Shown here one piece after another: positions 1-7,695 of a stretch of 64,000 nucleotides of DNA. How positions within the stretch are numbered: position 1 is the first letter of the stretch; the number at the start of each line of letters is the position of its first letter. The notes under the pieces are model-generated. The model saw nothing but the letters and a program-made list of their open reading frames with translations, was not told the origin of the DNA and did not search any database. Source of the DNA: Trueperella pecoris (GTDB taxonomy: Bacteria > Actinomycetota > Actinomycetes > Actinomycetales > Actinomycetaceae); the NCBI RefSeq assembly GCF_014926385.1, contig NZ_CP053291.1:1550001-1614000 (forward strand), written 5' to 3'. Position numbers and translations under genes: made by a program.

Positions 1-303
1 TTCGCCCGCAGCTGCAGCGTTGAGCTTAATGTTCATAAAGCCCGGACCCGCGATTTCAACGTTTGAGATCGCATCCGACTGCTTGATGCGTGCAGCAAGA
101 ATCTCCGCAAGCGCGCGCGGGTTGGTACCCGCCTTCTTCGCCAATTGCATGGCCACATTCGTGGCCCAATCCCCATGCTCACGGCTACGCGGGCGCTCAA
201 CCTTCACTTCCGGCAGATCGGCCGGGTCCAAGTTAACTTCACCGGCGGCGATCGCCTGTTCAAGTGACGTACGGATAAAGGCAGAGAGTTCTTCAGGAGT
301 CAT
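1..303 (-). CDS. argS: Arginine-tRNA ligase, N-terminal part
   Basis: Only the first 100 or so codons are in the window; the gene runs off the left edge. The translation starts [18 protein letters not shown] and carries the class Ia arginyl-tRNA synthetase N-terminal (Add-1) domain, with the recognisable stretch [19 protein letters not shown] near residues 31-49 and [13 protein letters not shown] near residues 83-95. This domain contacts the D-loop side of tRNA-Arg. The catalytic Rossmann fold is outside the window. The ATG at 303 is the first in frame. A tRNA-Arg gene lies just upstream on the opposite strand, a fitting but probably accidental pairing. Confidence 0.9.
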   Translation of the reverse strand, partial: MTPEELSAFIRTSLEQAIAAGEVNLDPADLPEVKVERPRSREHGDWATNVAMQLAKKAGTNPRALAEILAARIKQSDAISNVEIAGPGFMNIKLNAAAAGE

Positions 304-438
304 GCCCCAAGCATACCGGGGCACGCCGAAGCGCCCAATTTGTTCCGCGTTTCGAATACTCAGTTCTCCACCACGCAAGATCGCACGCGGACGATTCGAT
401 TCTATGGGGTGGCAGATGTTAGACTGACGATTCGCTGG

Positions 439-511
439 GCCCCGATAGCTCAGGGGATAGAGCGTCTGCCTCCGGAGCAGAAGGTCGCAGGTTCGAATCC
501 TGTTCGGGGTA
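439..511 (+). tRNA. tRNA-Arg, anticodon CCG
   Basis: The 73-base sequence folds as a standard cloverleaf. The acceptor stem is 439-445 with 504-510 and has a G-U first pair; the D stem is 448-451 with 460-463; the anticodon stem is 465-469 with 477-481; the T arm contains GTTCGAATCC. The anticodon loop CTCCGGA gives anticodon CCG at 472-474, which reads CGG arginine codons. The 3' CCA is not encoded. A TAGACT -10-like box lies at 420-425. Confidence 0.93.
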
Positions 512-519
512 CTCACACA

Positions 520-556
520 AATCCCCGCCACGGCAACAAAAACCGCGGCGGGGATT
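520..556 (+). terminator. Hairpin terminator after tRNA-Arg
   Basis: An inverted repeat of 14 bases with one mismatch (520-533 with 543-556) surrounds an A-rich 9-base loop. It starts 9 bases after the tRNA and contains no coding sequence. It fits an intrinsic terminator for the tRNA, although the T-run after the stem is short. Confidence 0.65.
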
Positions 557-677
557 AGTTACGCATTCGTGGCACTCTGGGACTCATATTCCAAATTTCA
601 GCATATTTCACTGTCGAATTATTTAGAATACTGAAACGACACTTCTTTTCCACGCACATTGTTTAAGGAGTCGATCT

Positions 678-1166
678 ATGCACATTGGTTCATTTTCTGG
701 TTATCGAGCTTCCATCCGCACTGTAAGCACTTCTGTAGCCATAGTTCTCCTTTTCTTGGTTACGGCCTGCGAGGTCCCCAACGCCGACGATCCGACCACC
801 ATGCCTACGATATCCAGAGAAGCTACTGTCAAAACCACTCCGTCACCGACTCCCGCACCAACCGTGACCACCCAGACTCCGTCTCCCACGCCCGTAACAA
901 CCAGTCACCCGCTGGGATTTATGAAGCCAGCGCCCGAAAAACCAACATCTGAGCCGACATCCCAACCCAAGCCCGCACCCAAGCCCGCACCCAAACCTGC
1001 ACCCAAGCCCGCACCCAAACCTGCACCCAAGCCCGCACCCAAACCTGCTGCCCATTACAACAATTGTAAGGAAGCTCGCGCTGCTGGAGTAGCCCCGCTT
1101 CACGTAGGAGATCCTGGTTATTCTAAGAAACTGGACCGTGACGGTGACGGCATCGCATGCGAGTGA
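678..1166 (+). CDS. Excalibur-domain lipoprotein with KPAP repeats
   Basis: This 162-residue protein is exported. It has a basic N-terminus, a hydrophobic core and a lipobox LVTAC, so the mature protein should be lipid-anchored at Cys31. A low-complexity Thr/Pro region follows, then seven PKPA repeats (residues 97-124), and a C-terminal Excalibur domain (about 127-162) with its two cysteines and the calcium-loop motif DRDGDGIACE at the very end. Excalibur is a small extracellular calcium-binding module; the repeats probably form a rigid stalk crossing the wall. The start has a good ribosome binding site (AAGGAG at 665-670). The biological role is unknown. An in-frame-shifted start at 659 on another frame is a shadow. 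Confidence 0.85.
   Translation: MHIGSFSGYRASIRTVSTSVAIVLLFLVTACEVPNADDPTTMPTISREATVKTTPSPTPAPTVTTQTPSPTPVTTSHPLGFMKPAPEKPTSEPTSQPKPAPKPAPKPAPKPAPKPAPKPAPKPAAHYNNCKEARAAGVAPLHVGDPGYSKKLDRDGDGIACE
966..1049 (+). repeat. Seven 12-bp tandem units coding PKPA
   Basis: Seven consecutive codon quartets encode Pro-Lys-Pro-Ala. The units alternate between the codon sets CCC AAG CCC GCA and CCC AAA CCT GCA, so there is a 24-bp higher-order repeat. Such near-identical DNA repeats are prone to copy-number change by slippage. Confidence 0.9.
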
Positions 1167-1669
1167 GAGACTAGGTAGGGCAAAGCTCAGTTAAACACCA
1201 GGGAAGAATACCCGTATCCAGGTGATTCCCATAGCTATCGGCCTTTCACCAACACAGCCATCAGGGAGATTCTTGACAGAATCCAGCTAGGAACGAGGAT
1301 TCCCGATTTCGACGATGAGCTACGCCGTGCACAGGATCGCCACCGGGTCATGGCTAACCGCCCAGGCGATCGGCACAGGTGCGGCGGGTAGCCGCACGAT
1401 CTGCACCGTTGAGCGCCTACAAATACTGGAGGAGATTTTCACGGTGGATGTGCACGTGACGGAGATGGGCGGACGGCTCGTCACGATATCGGGCACGATA
1501 GGACTTTCGCCTACCCCAAACATAAGACTACATTGCCCTCACCATGAAGTACCTCGTACACCGCAAGCTTTACAAGGATCTCCGCGGTGTACAGCCAGCC
1601 GCAATGACAGCACAGTTATATAGACTTTCGGAACCGGACCGCTGAAAGCTCGCAAAATACGTGTTCTCA
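1167..1669. other. Gene-free stretch with one permease remnant
   Basis: About 500 bases between the Excalibur gene and the promoter at 1670. The only recognisable content is the decayed permease tail at 1320-1403, described separately. A TTGACA hexamer at 1273-1278 has no convincing -10 partner. The small open frames here do not resemble proteins and have no ribosome binding sites. Confidence 0.5.
1320..1403 (-). pseudogene. Remnant of an FtsX-like permease C-terminus
   Basis: The minus-strand translation ends PIAWAVSHDPVAILCTA followed by a stop. This matches the end of the intact permease at 2895-3959 (PIAWAVNRDPVAILRTA) almost residue for residue. The nucleotide sequences of 1320-1390 and 2895-2965 are also closely similar. 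Upstream of this block the resemblance stops abruptly. I read it as the last 20-odd codons of a second, deleted copy of the permease, meaning that the exporter or its neighbourhood was once duplicated. The upstream boundary is approximate. Confidence 0.7.
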
Positions 1670-1698
1670 TTGACCCCTTCAACAGGGCAGGATATGAT
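1670..1698 (+). promoter_or_regulatory. Sigma-70-type promoter of secreted protein gene
   Basis: TTGACC at 1670-1675, a 17-base spacer and TATGAT at 1693-1698 make a near-consensus housekeeping promoter. It is 35 bases before the ATG at 1733, which has its own strong ribosome binding site (AAAGGAG). Confidence 0.7.
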
Positions 1699-1732
1699 AA
1701 ACACCACACCTCTGGTTGAAAGGAGACACACT

Positions 1733-2478
1733 ATGAAAGGTCGGAAATTATTGGGGGGCTCTCGGCGTTCCTACTGATTCTCATTGTGGGTGCACCCCCT
1801 GCTCAGGCTTCAATGCATCCGCAACTTACCCAAGACGATGTCGATAGATTGACAGAATTCTGGCAGACACATGAAGTATCTGCGCATGTACAGCATTCTC
1901 TACTCGCAAAGATTGGGGCCGGAGAGATGACGGATGCTGATCGCGGAGATATTAATCCCACTCATGTAGAAACACTTCAGAGAAATGGAAATCTAGAGAC
2001 GGTTGCCACATACCCCGATGGTTCTATTTTAATAACAGCAATTCAAACATCCTCGGGAGAATTCAACACAGCATCGTTCCCCGGCATGTCCACTACAAGA
2101 CCCGCCAGTATTACACTGCGAGCGGCACCTACCAACTGCCAAGTCAAAAGTGGTTCGGGATATGCGGTGTACAGGAACTGCACCGTATTTGGGTCAACTG
2201 GTACTATCCAGGCTGGTTTCGGTGCGAATTATCAAATTATCAATGGCGATTATGATTCAATTACTGCTCATTATGCTCCTTTCCAACAGTGCGCAGGATT
2301 TGTCTGTGACACACCCTATGTCGCGTATACTTCTTTACATGAAACTGCTGAACAACCAGCACAAGTAACCTATCACTTCAGGTGGACTATTTCTGCTGTC
2401 TCCGCCACAGGCAAGGTGGAGTTGATTATTGCCAACGACAGACCGACGGTTGGCTTTAGAACGAAGATAGGGAGGTGA
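1733..2478 (+). CDS. Secreted protein, frame broken at a G6 tract
   Basis: The ATG at 1733, preceded by AAAGGAG at good spacing, opens a frame that encodes MKGRKLLGG and then stops after 14 codons. One base to the side, the frame runs to 2478. If the G6 tract at 1753-1758 had seven Gs, the two frames would join and give a perfect signal peptide: MKGRKLLGG, then a hydrophobic core, then APPAQAS. The mature part is about 220 residues with four cysteines, a conserved-looking block (NCQVKSGSGYAVYRNC) and no known catalytic motif. The only start in the long frame is a GTG at 1786, inside the signal peptide and without a ribosome binding site. So this is phase variation, a recent frameshift or a sequencing error. 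The function is unknown. A small membrane protein gene follows directly. Confidence 0.72.
1753..1758 (+). repeat. Homopolymeric G6 tract at the frameshift
   Basis: Six Gs lie at codons 7-9 of the secreted protein gene. One extra G restores the reading frame and the signal peptide. The tract lies between a good start codon and the secretion core, where slippage would switch the gene on or off. Confidence 0.6.
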
Positions 2479-2484
2479 AAGTGA

Positions 2485-2622
2485 ATGCGTCTTTCAACAT
2501 TTAGCCCGAGCATCCCTGCTAGCGCCGACATATGGTTCTGGGGAATCGTTGTCCTCATGGCCGTTACCTGCGTGGTTTTGATCGTAGCAGTGCTTCGGTG
2601 GATCCGGCGCAGAGATAAGTAG
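2485..2622 (+). CDS. 45-residue single-pass membrane protein
   Basis: A short frame runs from ATG 2485 to TAG 2622. A strong Shine-Dalgarno sequence (GGAGGTG) lies over the stop codon of the preceding secreted-protein gene, so translation is probably coupled. The protein has a short polar N-terminus, one hydrophobic segment (about residues 17-38, WFWGIVVLMAVTCVVLIVAV) and a basic tail RWIRRRDK, which predicts the C-terminus inside. It could be an immunity or accessory partner of the secreted protein; that is inference from position only. Confidence 0.7.
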   Translation: MRLSTFSPSIPASADIWFWGIVVLMAVTCVVLIVAVLRWIRRRDK

Positions 2623-2894
2623 GGTCATTCTCGGATACTTGTCGGCGAGAGGGTCTTCGATCTCTCGAGGTCGCCCACGAGAGCCGCGGCGCACAGTGGC
2701 GTCAGTGAGATTTTACCTATCGGCTAGTGTGTGTTTTCAGCGTCAGTGTTTGCCCTGATGAAGGGGGCTATCTCAGCAAGCGGATGGATAGTCCCAGCGC
2801 AATTGACGCGATTAGCCTCTCCCTCGGCGGGTGCACTAGTAGGCCGGGCTCGGATCTCCTCGTAGTTCCCCCCCCAAGCCTCGCGACTGCCAAG
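2623..2894. other. Intergenic stretch, no gene recognised
   Basis: About 270 bases between the small membrane protein and the convergent permease. It contains a run of eight Cs (2868-2875) just past the permease stop. I see no convincing hairpin terminator and no gene-like frame. Confidence 0.4.
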
Positions 2895-3959
2895 CTACGC
2901 CGTGCGAAGGATCGCCACCGGGTCACGGTTCACTGCCCAGGCGATCGGCACAAGTGCAGCAAAACCCGAGGTGATCACCAAGATGAGTACGACCGCCACC
3001 GTGAAAGGAAGCGGAATCGGGCTCAGCCAGATTCGTGCCACAACGTCGGCGACGATTGCCCCGCTGACGGCCCCGATAAGATTGGGCGCGGCCATCCTGA
3101 TCAGCGTCAACGCCGCCAAATCAATCCGGGTTATTCCCAGTGCACGACGCCGGCCAAGGGCGCGCCGATAGAGCAACACATAAGCCAGGGAGACGACGGC
3201 GGTAAGGAAGGTGCCAAGGCCCACAACGGTGAAGAGAATTGATCGGGTGTACCGAGCAAAATCCCCCGATGTGACTCTATCAACGATGGACAGCCCCGAG
3301 CTTTCGAAGGTCAGTTTGCCTGGAGCAGCGTCGGTGTAGGTGTGTATGGCTGCTTGGATGGTCGGCACGTCCACCAGGCGCTCAGCCATGATGGCAATTG
3401 CTCGCATGTTTTCGAGCTGGGGCTGGTGGACGAGCACGGCGTCGGCAAAGAAGCTAAAGCCAGGCCGAGTCTTTCCCCCGGCGACTACGGCAATCTCGCG
3501 CTGAGCTGCGGCATACACCGCCCCGGAAGGTACATCCCATCCGATCTTGCTAAGAAGAGATTCGTCGATGACGCCCTCGCCAGCAGTGAGCGCGCGTCCC
3601 CGCGTCGTCTCGATAGCAACAGCACTGTCCGTCACTGCCCACGCGGTGATCTTCGCTCCAAGCGACTCGACTTCGAGCACTTCACCTACGCCAATCGCAC
3701 TTTCGACCCCGCTCGTGTTTTGCAGGAGTGTAAGGATTTGCCTGTTGAGTAGTTCGCCACTGGGATCGCGAATCATGACGAATCGCGCTGCCGGGTCTTT
3801 GAGCTGATTGTGCAGGATTTGTTGTTGAGCTACTTGCTGTCCGGCTGTCAGTAGCGCGCCGAGCGTCGCGCCGATGGACACGACAAATAGAAGCAGGGTC
3901 GGAATGATTTGCCGCCAGGTATCCCGCCAGGCCTCGCGCACGATGTGAAGGCCTTTCAC
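2895..3959 (-). CDS. FtsX/MacB-type ABC transporter permease
   Basis: This 354-residue permease is the membrane part of a three-gene exporter. The topology is that of the FtsX/MacB/LolC family: one N-terminal membrane segment (about 19-40), an extracytoplasmic domain of roughly 190 residues, then three segments near 240-262, 286-308 and 316-338, ending in the family tail AWAVNRDPVAILRTA. Its ATG overlaps the stop of the ATPase gene by four bases, so the adaptor, ATPase and permease are one operon transcribed from near 5640. These transporters export or extract substrates such as peptides and lipoproteins using mechanical coupling. The substrate is unknown; small secreted proteins flank the operon on both sides. 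A fragment of a second copy lies at 1320-1403. Confidence 0.85.
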   Translation of the reverse strand: MKGLHIVREAWRDTWRQIIPTLLLFVVSIGATLGALLTAGQQVAQQQILHNQLKDPAARFVMIRDPSGELLNRQILTLLQNTSGVESAIGVGEVLEVESLGAKITAWAVTDSAVAIETTRGRALTAGEGVIDESLLSKIGWDVPSGAVYAAAQREIAVVAGGKTRPGFSFFADAVLVHQPQLENMRAIAIMAERLVDVPTIQAAIHTYTDAAPGKLTFESSGLSIVDRVTSGDFARYTRSILFTVVGLGTFLTAVVSLAYVLLYRRALGRRRALGITRIDLAALTLIRMAAPNLIGAVSGAIVADVVARIWLSPIPLPFTVAVVLILVITSGFAALVPIAWAVNRDPVAILRTA

Positions 3960-4609
3960 GCGGTTTCCTTCCCCACGTCGTACACGTCATCGCAAGCGTC
4001 TTTCACGAACGGATCGTGCGTGGCAACGACGACGGTTCGCCCCGCCAGCGCCGCATTGCGCAGGAGCTCGAGGATAATCGTGGCATTGTCACGATCCAGG
4101 TTGCCGGTGGGCTCATCGGCGAGGATGATAGCCGGGTCGTTGATGAGCGACCTGGCCATTGCCGCACGCTGCCCCTGACCTCCTGAAATCTGGGTGGGAC
4201 GCTGGTTGGCAAACTCGGACAATCCCACCTGCTCTAATAGTTCCTGCCCACGGGTGCGCAATTGCGCGTAGGGACGGCCCGTATACAATCCCGGTTCGAG
4301 GACTGAATCGAGGATTGTGGCGAAGGGATCCAGCTCAGAGTCTTGGAAAACAAAGCCGATGTTGGTGGCTCGAAACTGGCTTCGCGCGTAATCACTCAGG
4401 GTGCTAATCGACTTTTCGGCGAACGAGACTCGCCCCGCTGTCGGTCTGAGCATCAAGCCAAGCACGTAGAGCAACGTAGATTTTCCGCATCCGGACGGGC
4501 CGGTCAGGGCCGTGATCGCTCCTGGGTGAAAGCTATAAGTCAGGCCGGTAAAGACGTCCGTGTTCGTCTTGGTGTACCGGAAGCTCAGGTCATCGACACG
4601 CAGTCCCAT
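3956..4609 (-). CDS. MacB/LolD-type ABC transporter ATPase
   Basis: This 217-residue protein is the ATPase of the exporter. It shows the Walker A GPSGCGKST (about 37-45), a Q-loop region, the signature ISGGQGQR (the usual L is I), the Walker B with D-loop IILADEPTGNLD and the switch histidine in VVATHD. The length and the sequence of the D-loop place it in the MacB/LolD group. It overlaps the permease gene by four bases and the adaptor gene by one, so the three proteins are made together. Confidence 0.92.
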   Translation of the reverse strand: MGLRVDDLSFRYTKTNTDVFTGLTYSFHPGAITALTGPSGCGKSTLLYVLGLMLRPTAGRVSFAEKSISTLSDYARSQFRATNIGFVFQDSELDPFATILDSVLEPGLYTGRPYAQLRTRGQELLEQVGLSEFANQRPTQISGGQGQRAAMARSLINDPAIILADEPTGNLDRDNATIILELLRNAALAGRTVVVATHDPFVKDACDDVYDVGKETA

Positions 4610-5640
4610 CAGCTATCCTCGCCAAAGACGCGGATCTGACTTCCCGCGTCAATCCCCTCCACGACGACGACGCCTTGGGAGGCGCCCAAGACCTTCACAT
4701 CGTGGCGTAAACCTGACGCATCGATGATATAAGTAGTTCCTACGGCGTCTGTCATGATGGCCGAACGCGGCACGAGCGGGCCGGAGACCTGGGGGACGAC
4801 GTCGATAGTTGCCTGCAAGTCGGTACCTGGTACGATCCCCGCGCAGTCATCTGTACATAGCGCGCCGCCGCCGACGCCGCGGATGTCAACTTCGTATGTG
4901 AAGGATTGCTCGTTCTTCCGACTCACACCGACCTCGCCGCTCCACTTTTGCTCGCCGCTCGTGAGCTGCACTTTGGCCCCTGCGGGTAGCAGGACTTGCT
5001 GAGATTCGTTGAGCGCGAGGAAGACGCGTGGCTCGCCACTGGGCACAGACACCAGCGCCTCGCCCCCGGCCAGTAGCGCCCCCGTGTGCAAAATCTTCAG
5101 GTCAAAGGTGAGGTGGGCGGGCAGACTCGGGCTGGCCACGAGCTGGCCGAGAGGTACCTTACCCGTCTCAGGCTGGCCGGTATTCTTCTGCCACTGGCGC
5201 ACGTTTAGTTCGGTGCGCGGGCCAAACGTGTCATCCACTGCACCCGGAAAGCCGAGCACACCGAGGAACGCGTTGAGTTGCTTGACGTCAGCGCCCTTCA
5301 TGCCACGTGACAGCTCCCGATAGAAGGGGACGCGTCCTTCCACGACGACGACGGGAATCTTTCCCACCTCATAGAGGGTGTGACCAGAGGAAAACGTCGT
5401 GTCCGAGGACACGAATGTCACCACTCCGGCAAGCACGTTGGTGGCAAGGGCGCGGCTGTCCATAGCGACGCTGGCAGCATAGTTGAGGCTGCGCCCCACG
5501 TTCCCAGTTTCTACTGTGACCGTTGCAGGAGCAGCCTCAGACGGTGCCGTGGTGCCGTCCTTAAAGAAAATGTACCCCGCGCCAAGACCAATGAGGGCGG
5601 CAACGACGACGGCCGCCGTAAACATGATCATTCGCCGCAC
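4609..5640 (-). CDS. Exporter adaptor with peptidoglycan-binding domain
   Basis: This 343-residue protein has an N-terminal signal anchor (about 5-25), a PG_binding_1 domain (about 108-165, with LSRGMKGADVKQLNAFL and a later FGPRTELNVRQWQ) and then a region like the barrel domains of efflux adaptors (HlyD/MacA type), including a GTDLQATIDVVP stretch. In Gram-positive bacteria such adaptors extend a MacB-type exporter into the cell wall. It is the first gene of the operon and is divergent from the small secreted protein gene at 5770, with about 130 bases between. A TTGACA hexamer lies in that gap at 5713-5718. Confidence 0.82.
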   Translation of the reverse strand: MRRMIMFTAAVVVAALIGLGAGYIFFKDGTTAPSEAAPATVTVETGNVGRSLNYAASVAMDSRALATNVLAGVVTFVSSDTTFSSGHTLYEVGKIPVVVVEGRVPFYRELSRGMKGADVKQLNAFLGVLGFPGAVDDTFGPRTELNVRQWQKNTGQPETGKVPLGQLVASPSLPAHLTFDLKILHTGALLAGGEALVSVPSGEPRVFLALNESQQVLLPAGAKVQLTSGEQKWSGEVGVSRKNEQSFTYEVDIRGVGGGALCTDDCAGIVPGTDLQATIDVVPQVSGPLVPRSAIMTDAVGTTYIIDASGLRHDVKVLGASQGVVVVEGIDAGSQIRVFGEDS

Positions 5641-5769
5641 GATCTCATCCTTTCGTGCTACTTAAAGACATTCCCACATCAGAAATAATAGCTAGAACCA
5701 GAGACAAATCTAGTTGACAATGTTATCATGATTACACTTGATAGCAGCAAGAGATCACAGGATACCCCC

Positions 5770-6075
5770 ATGCAGTTTAAAAAGCCCCTTGCCGCTCTAG
5801 CCGCATCATGTGTACTGACCATCAGTCTAGCTACGCCGGCAGCGGCGGCCTCCCGAAGCGGTACTGCCCAATGTCCAGCTCTCGTAGTAGGAGCGATATC
5901 CGCCTATTCAGAGCAGCGAGTTCCAACCAACTTTATGTATTTGAAGGTTGGCTCCACGATCAAAAGCGGCACCGGTCACCCTCGTTTCGACATTGACACC
6001 AGTCTCTCACGAGCCTTCTGGTACGCCGAAAGCGCTAGCCTGCGTACCGCTGCTGGCTTCTGCAACCCACGCTGA
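5770..6075 (+). CDS. Small secreted protein with two cysteines
   Basis: This 101-residue protein begins MQFKKPLAALAASC, a classical signal peptide ending near PAAAAS. The mature part is about 75 residues, with two cysteines near its ends (in AQCPAL and GFCNPR) that could form one disulfide. It is rich in Ser, Ala and aromatic residues. An upstream in-frame ATG at 5728 would put 14 polar residues before the signal peptide, so I choose 5770. The gene is divergent from a dedicated three-gene exporter and precedes a lipoprotein gene. The size, the signal and the nearby MacB-type transporter recall lactococcin-972-type bacteriocin loci, but I see no clear sequence match, so that is a weak inference. 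Confidence 0.7.
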   Translation: MQFKKPLAALAASCVLTISLATPAAAASRSGTAQCPALVVGAISAYSEQRVPTNFMYLKVGSTIKSGTGHPRFDIDTSLSRAFWYAESASLRTAAGFCNPR

Positions 6076-6095
6076 TAGCGTAGATCGGATGACTC

Positions 6096-6851
6096 ATGTC
6101 GCTTAACGCCTTTCGGTCCTCGCGGCGCTGGATGCTACTGGGTGCCGCGTTGTCTGTAGCATTGGCGACTCTGGTGGGGTGCGCGGGTTCGGGCAAGAGC
6201 GCGCCGAGCGCACCCCAGCCCAAGAACCCGCGGGACGTCACCGCGTGGTCACCCTCGGTTACCCCCACGAGCGGCCCCATCACTGAGCAACAGCAGAGTC
6301 AATCGCGGCTTGAGCAAGTGGCTCAAATTCTGCGGATTCACAACTTGCCGGAGCCTGCCTCCGAAGCTGAACTCCCACCGCTTGTACGGAGAGTTTCCCT
6401 CGAGGATTCTGGCCCACTTGCCGCACAGTGCCTCACTGAGCATGGCTTCCCCAGCACCTCGACGGGTGGCATCGTCGTCACAGAGGACCTAGCTGACGAG
6501 CAAAATAAGGCCTGGGCAAAAGTTCGATCTGATTGCACCGCCCAATACCCCGTAGACGCGAAGTATACTCAGCAATGGGGAGCAGACCAGTGGAAAGTCG
6601 ACTACGAATACCTGGTCGATTATTACGTCCCTTGCGTCGAGTCCTTCGGCGTCTCCATCGACAAAGACACTATTCCCGAGGAACGCGCATTCATCGAAGC
6701 GGGCCTTTCGGGAGGCGATGTCTGGCACCCGGTGTTCGACTGGGCAAAGAAACCCGAGTATCGTGCTCTCAAGGATGAGAACACACCCGAGGGCGCGGAG
6801 CTGGCGGAGGCATGCCGGCAGTCCCCGCCGAGCAACAAGCTCTGGGGCTAG
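6096..6851 (+). CDS. Lipoprotein of unknown function
   Basis: This 251-residue protein has a signal sequence with lipobox LVGC (Cys29), then a Pro/Ser linker and a mainly acidic, aromatic-rich globular part of about 200 residues (blocks WGADQWKVDYEYLVDYY and YRALKDENTPEGAELAEAC). It has several cysteines that may pair outside the cell. I do not recognise the family. It starts 20 bases after the small secreted protein and is probably cotranscribed with it; as a surface lipoprotein it could be a partner or an immunity factor, but nothing in the sequence proves that. Confidence 0.8.
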   Translation: MSLNAFRSSRRWMLLGAALSVALATLVGCAGSGKSAPSAPQPKNPRDVTAWSPSVTPTSGPITEQQQSQSRLEQVAQILRIHNLPEPASEAELPPLVRRVSLEDSGPLAAQCLTEHGFPSTSTGGIVVTEDLADEQNKAWAKVRSDCTAQYPVDAKYTQQWGADQWKVDYEYLVDYYVPCVESFGVSIDKDTIPEERAFIEAGLSGGDVWHPVFDWAKKPEYRALKDENTPEGAELAEACRQSPPSNKLWG

Positions 6852-6864
6852 TGCAAACGCCGAG

Positions 6865-7659
6865 CTAGTCCCCGCCACCGAACATCTCGTCGATAACGCT
6901 TCGAGCCTGCGTCGGTTCGTCAGTAATCAATCCGTCAACGCCCAAGTCGAGAAGCTTGCGCATAACGCGTTCCTCGTTGACGGTCCACACGTGCACCGCA
7001 AGTCCACGCGAGTGTGCAAGCGCAACGAACGCGCCGTTGATGATGCGTACCGACCTAAACAGCTCGGGCACCTGAATACACTCGACGCCCTGCTCCGGGC
7101 CCGGCATCCGATAAAGGGCTGCACGGCGCATCGACGTCGGGCCGTTCGAGGCCAACACGAGCCGAGCGATCGCCGAGGTGCCCATTGACGATCGAACACC
7201 CGGCAGTAGGCGCCGAATATAGCGCAACCTCGTCTCCGAAAAGGATGCCAAACTCACGCGGTCGATGGCGCCGTGGCGAGAAATAATCTCCGCCATTGGC
7301 CGGGCCACGCCGTTGTGCTTGGCGTCGATGTTGAAAATCATGTCTGGGAACTCTTCGAGCAGTTCATCAAGGCGCACGATCCGATGTCCCGACTCGTCAC
7401 GCACCTCGCGCAGGTCACGCCACGTCCACCGCGAGATTTTTCCGCGGCCGTCCGTCGTCCTTTCAAGAATCGGATCGTGGAAGATGACGACGACGCCGTC
7501 TTTCGTCGCGTGGCAGTCTGTCTCAACGAAACGAAAACCGCGCTCTCGCATGAAGCGGAAGGCGTCAATCGAATTCTCTGGAACTTCGTTGCCACCGCCA
7601 CGGTGGGCGAGGACAACCGGCTTTTCCCCGATTTTCCACAAACGTTCGCGATTCATCAT
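6865..7659 (-). CDS. Glycerophosphodiester phosphodiesterase
   Basis: This 264-residue protein belongs to the GDPD family, which hydrolyses deacylated phospholipids to glycerol-3-phosphate and an alcohol. The TIM-barrel active-site residues are all visible: HRG at residues 19-21 with the following PEN, then FVETDCHATKDGVVVIFHD, which holds the metal ligands Glu and Asp and the second catalytic His. Later blocks (FNIDAK; VHVWTVN; GVDGLITDEP) are also typical. There is no signal peptide, so it acts in the cytosol. The gene stands alone, converging on the lipoprotein gene and 36 bases beyond the M23 peptidase gene. Confidence 0.93.
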   Translation of the reverse strand: MMNRERLWKIGEKPVVLAHRGGGNEVPENSIDAFRFMRERGFRFVETDCHATKDGVVVIFHDPILERTTDGRGKISRWTWRDLREVRDESGHRIVRLDELLEEFPDMIFNIDAKHNGVARPMAEIISRHGAIDRVSLASFSETRLRYIRRLLPGVRSSMGTSAIARLVLASNGPTSMRRAALYRMPGPEQGVECIQVPELFRSVRIINGAFVALAHSRGLAVHVWTVNEERVMRKLLDLGVDGLITDEPTQARSVIDEMFGGGD

Positions 7660-7695
7660 TGCACCACCGTGAGGACTGGCCCCACAGTAAAAAAG

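Noticed and set aside
340-558. 72-codon frame over the tRNA region
   Set aside because: It reads through tRNA-Arg and the terminator.
2868-2875. C8 tract as a second slippage switch
   Set aside because: It lies in non-coding DNA just past the permease stop, so a length change would not alter a recognisable protein.
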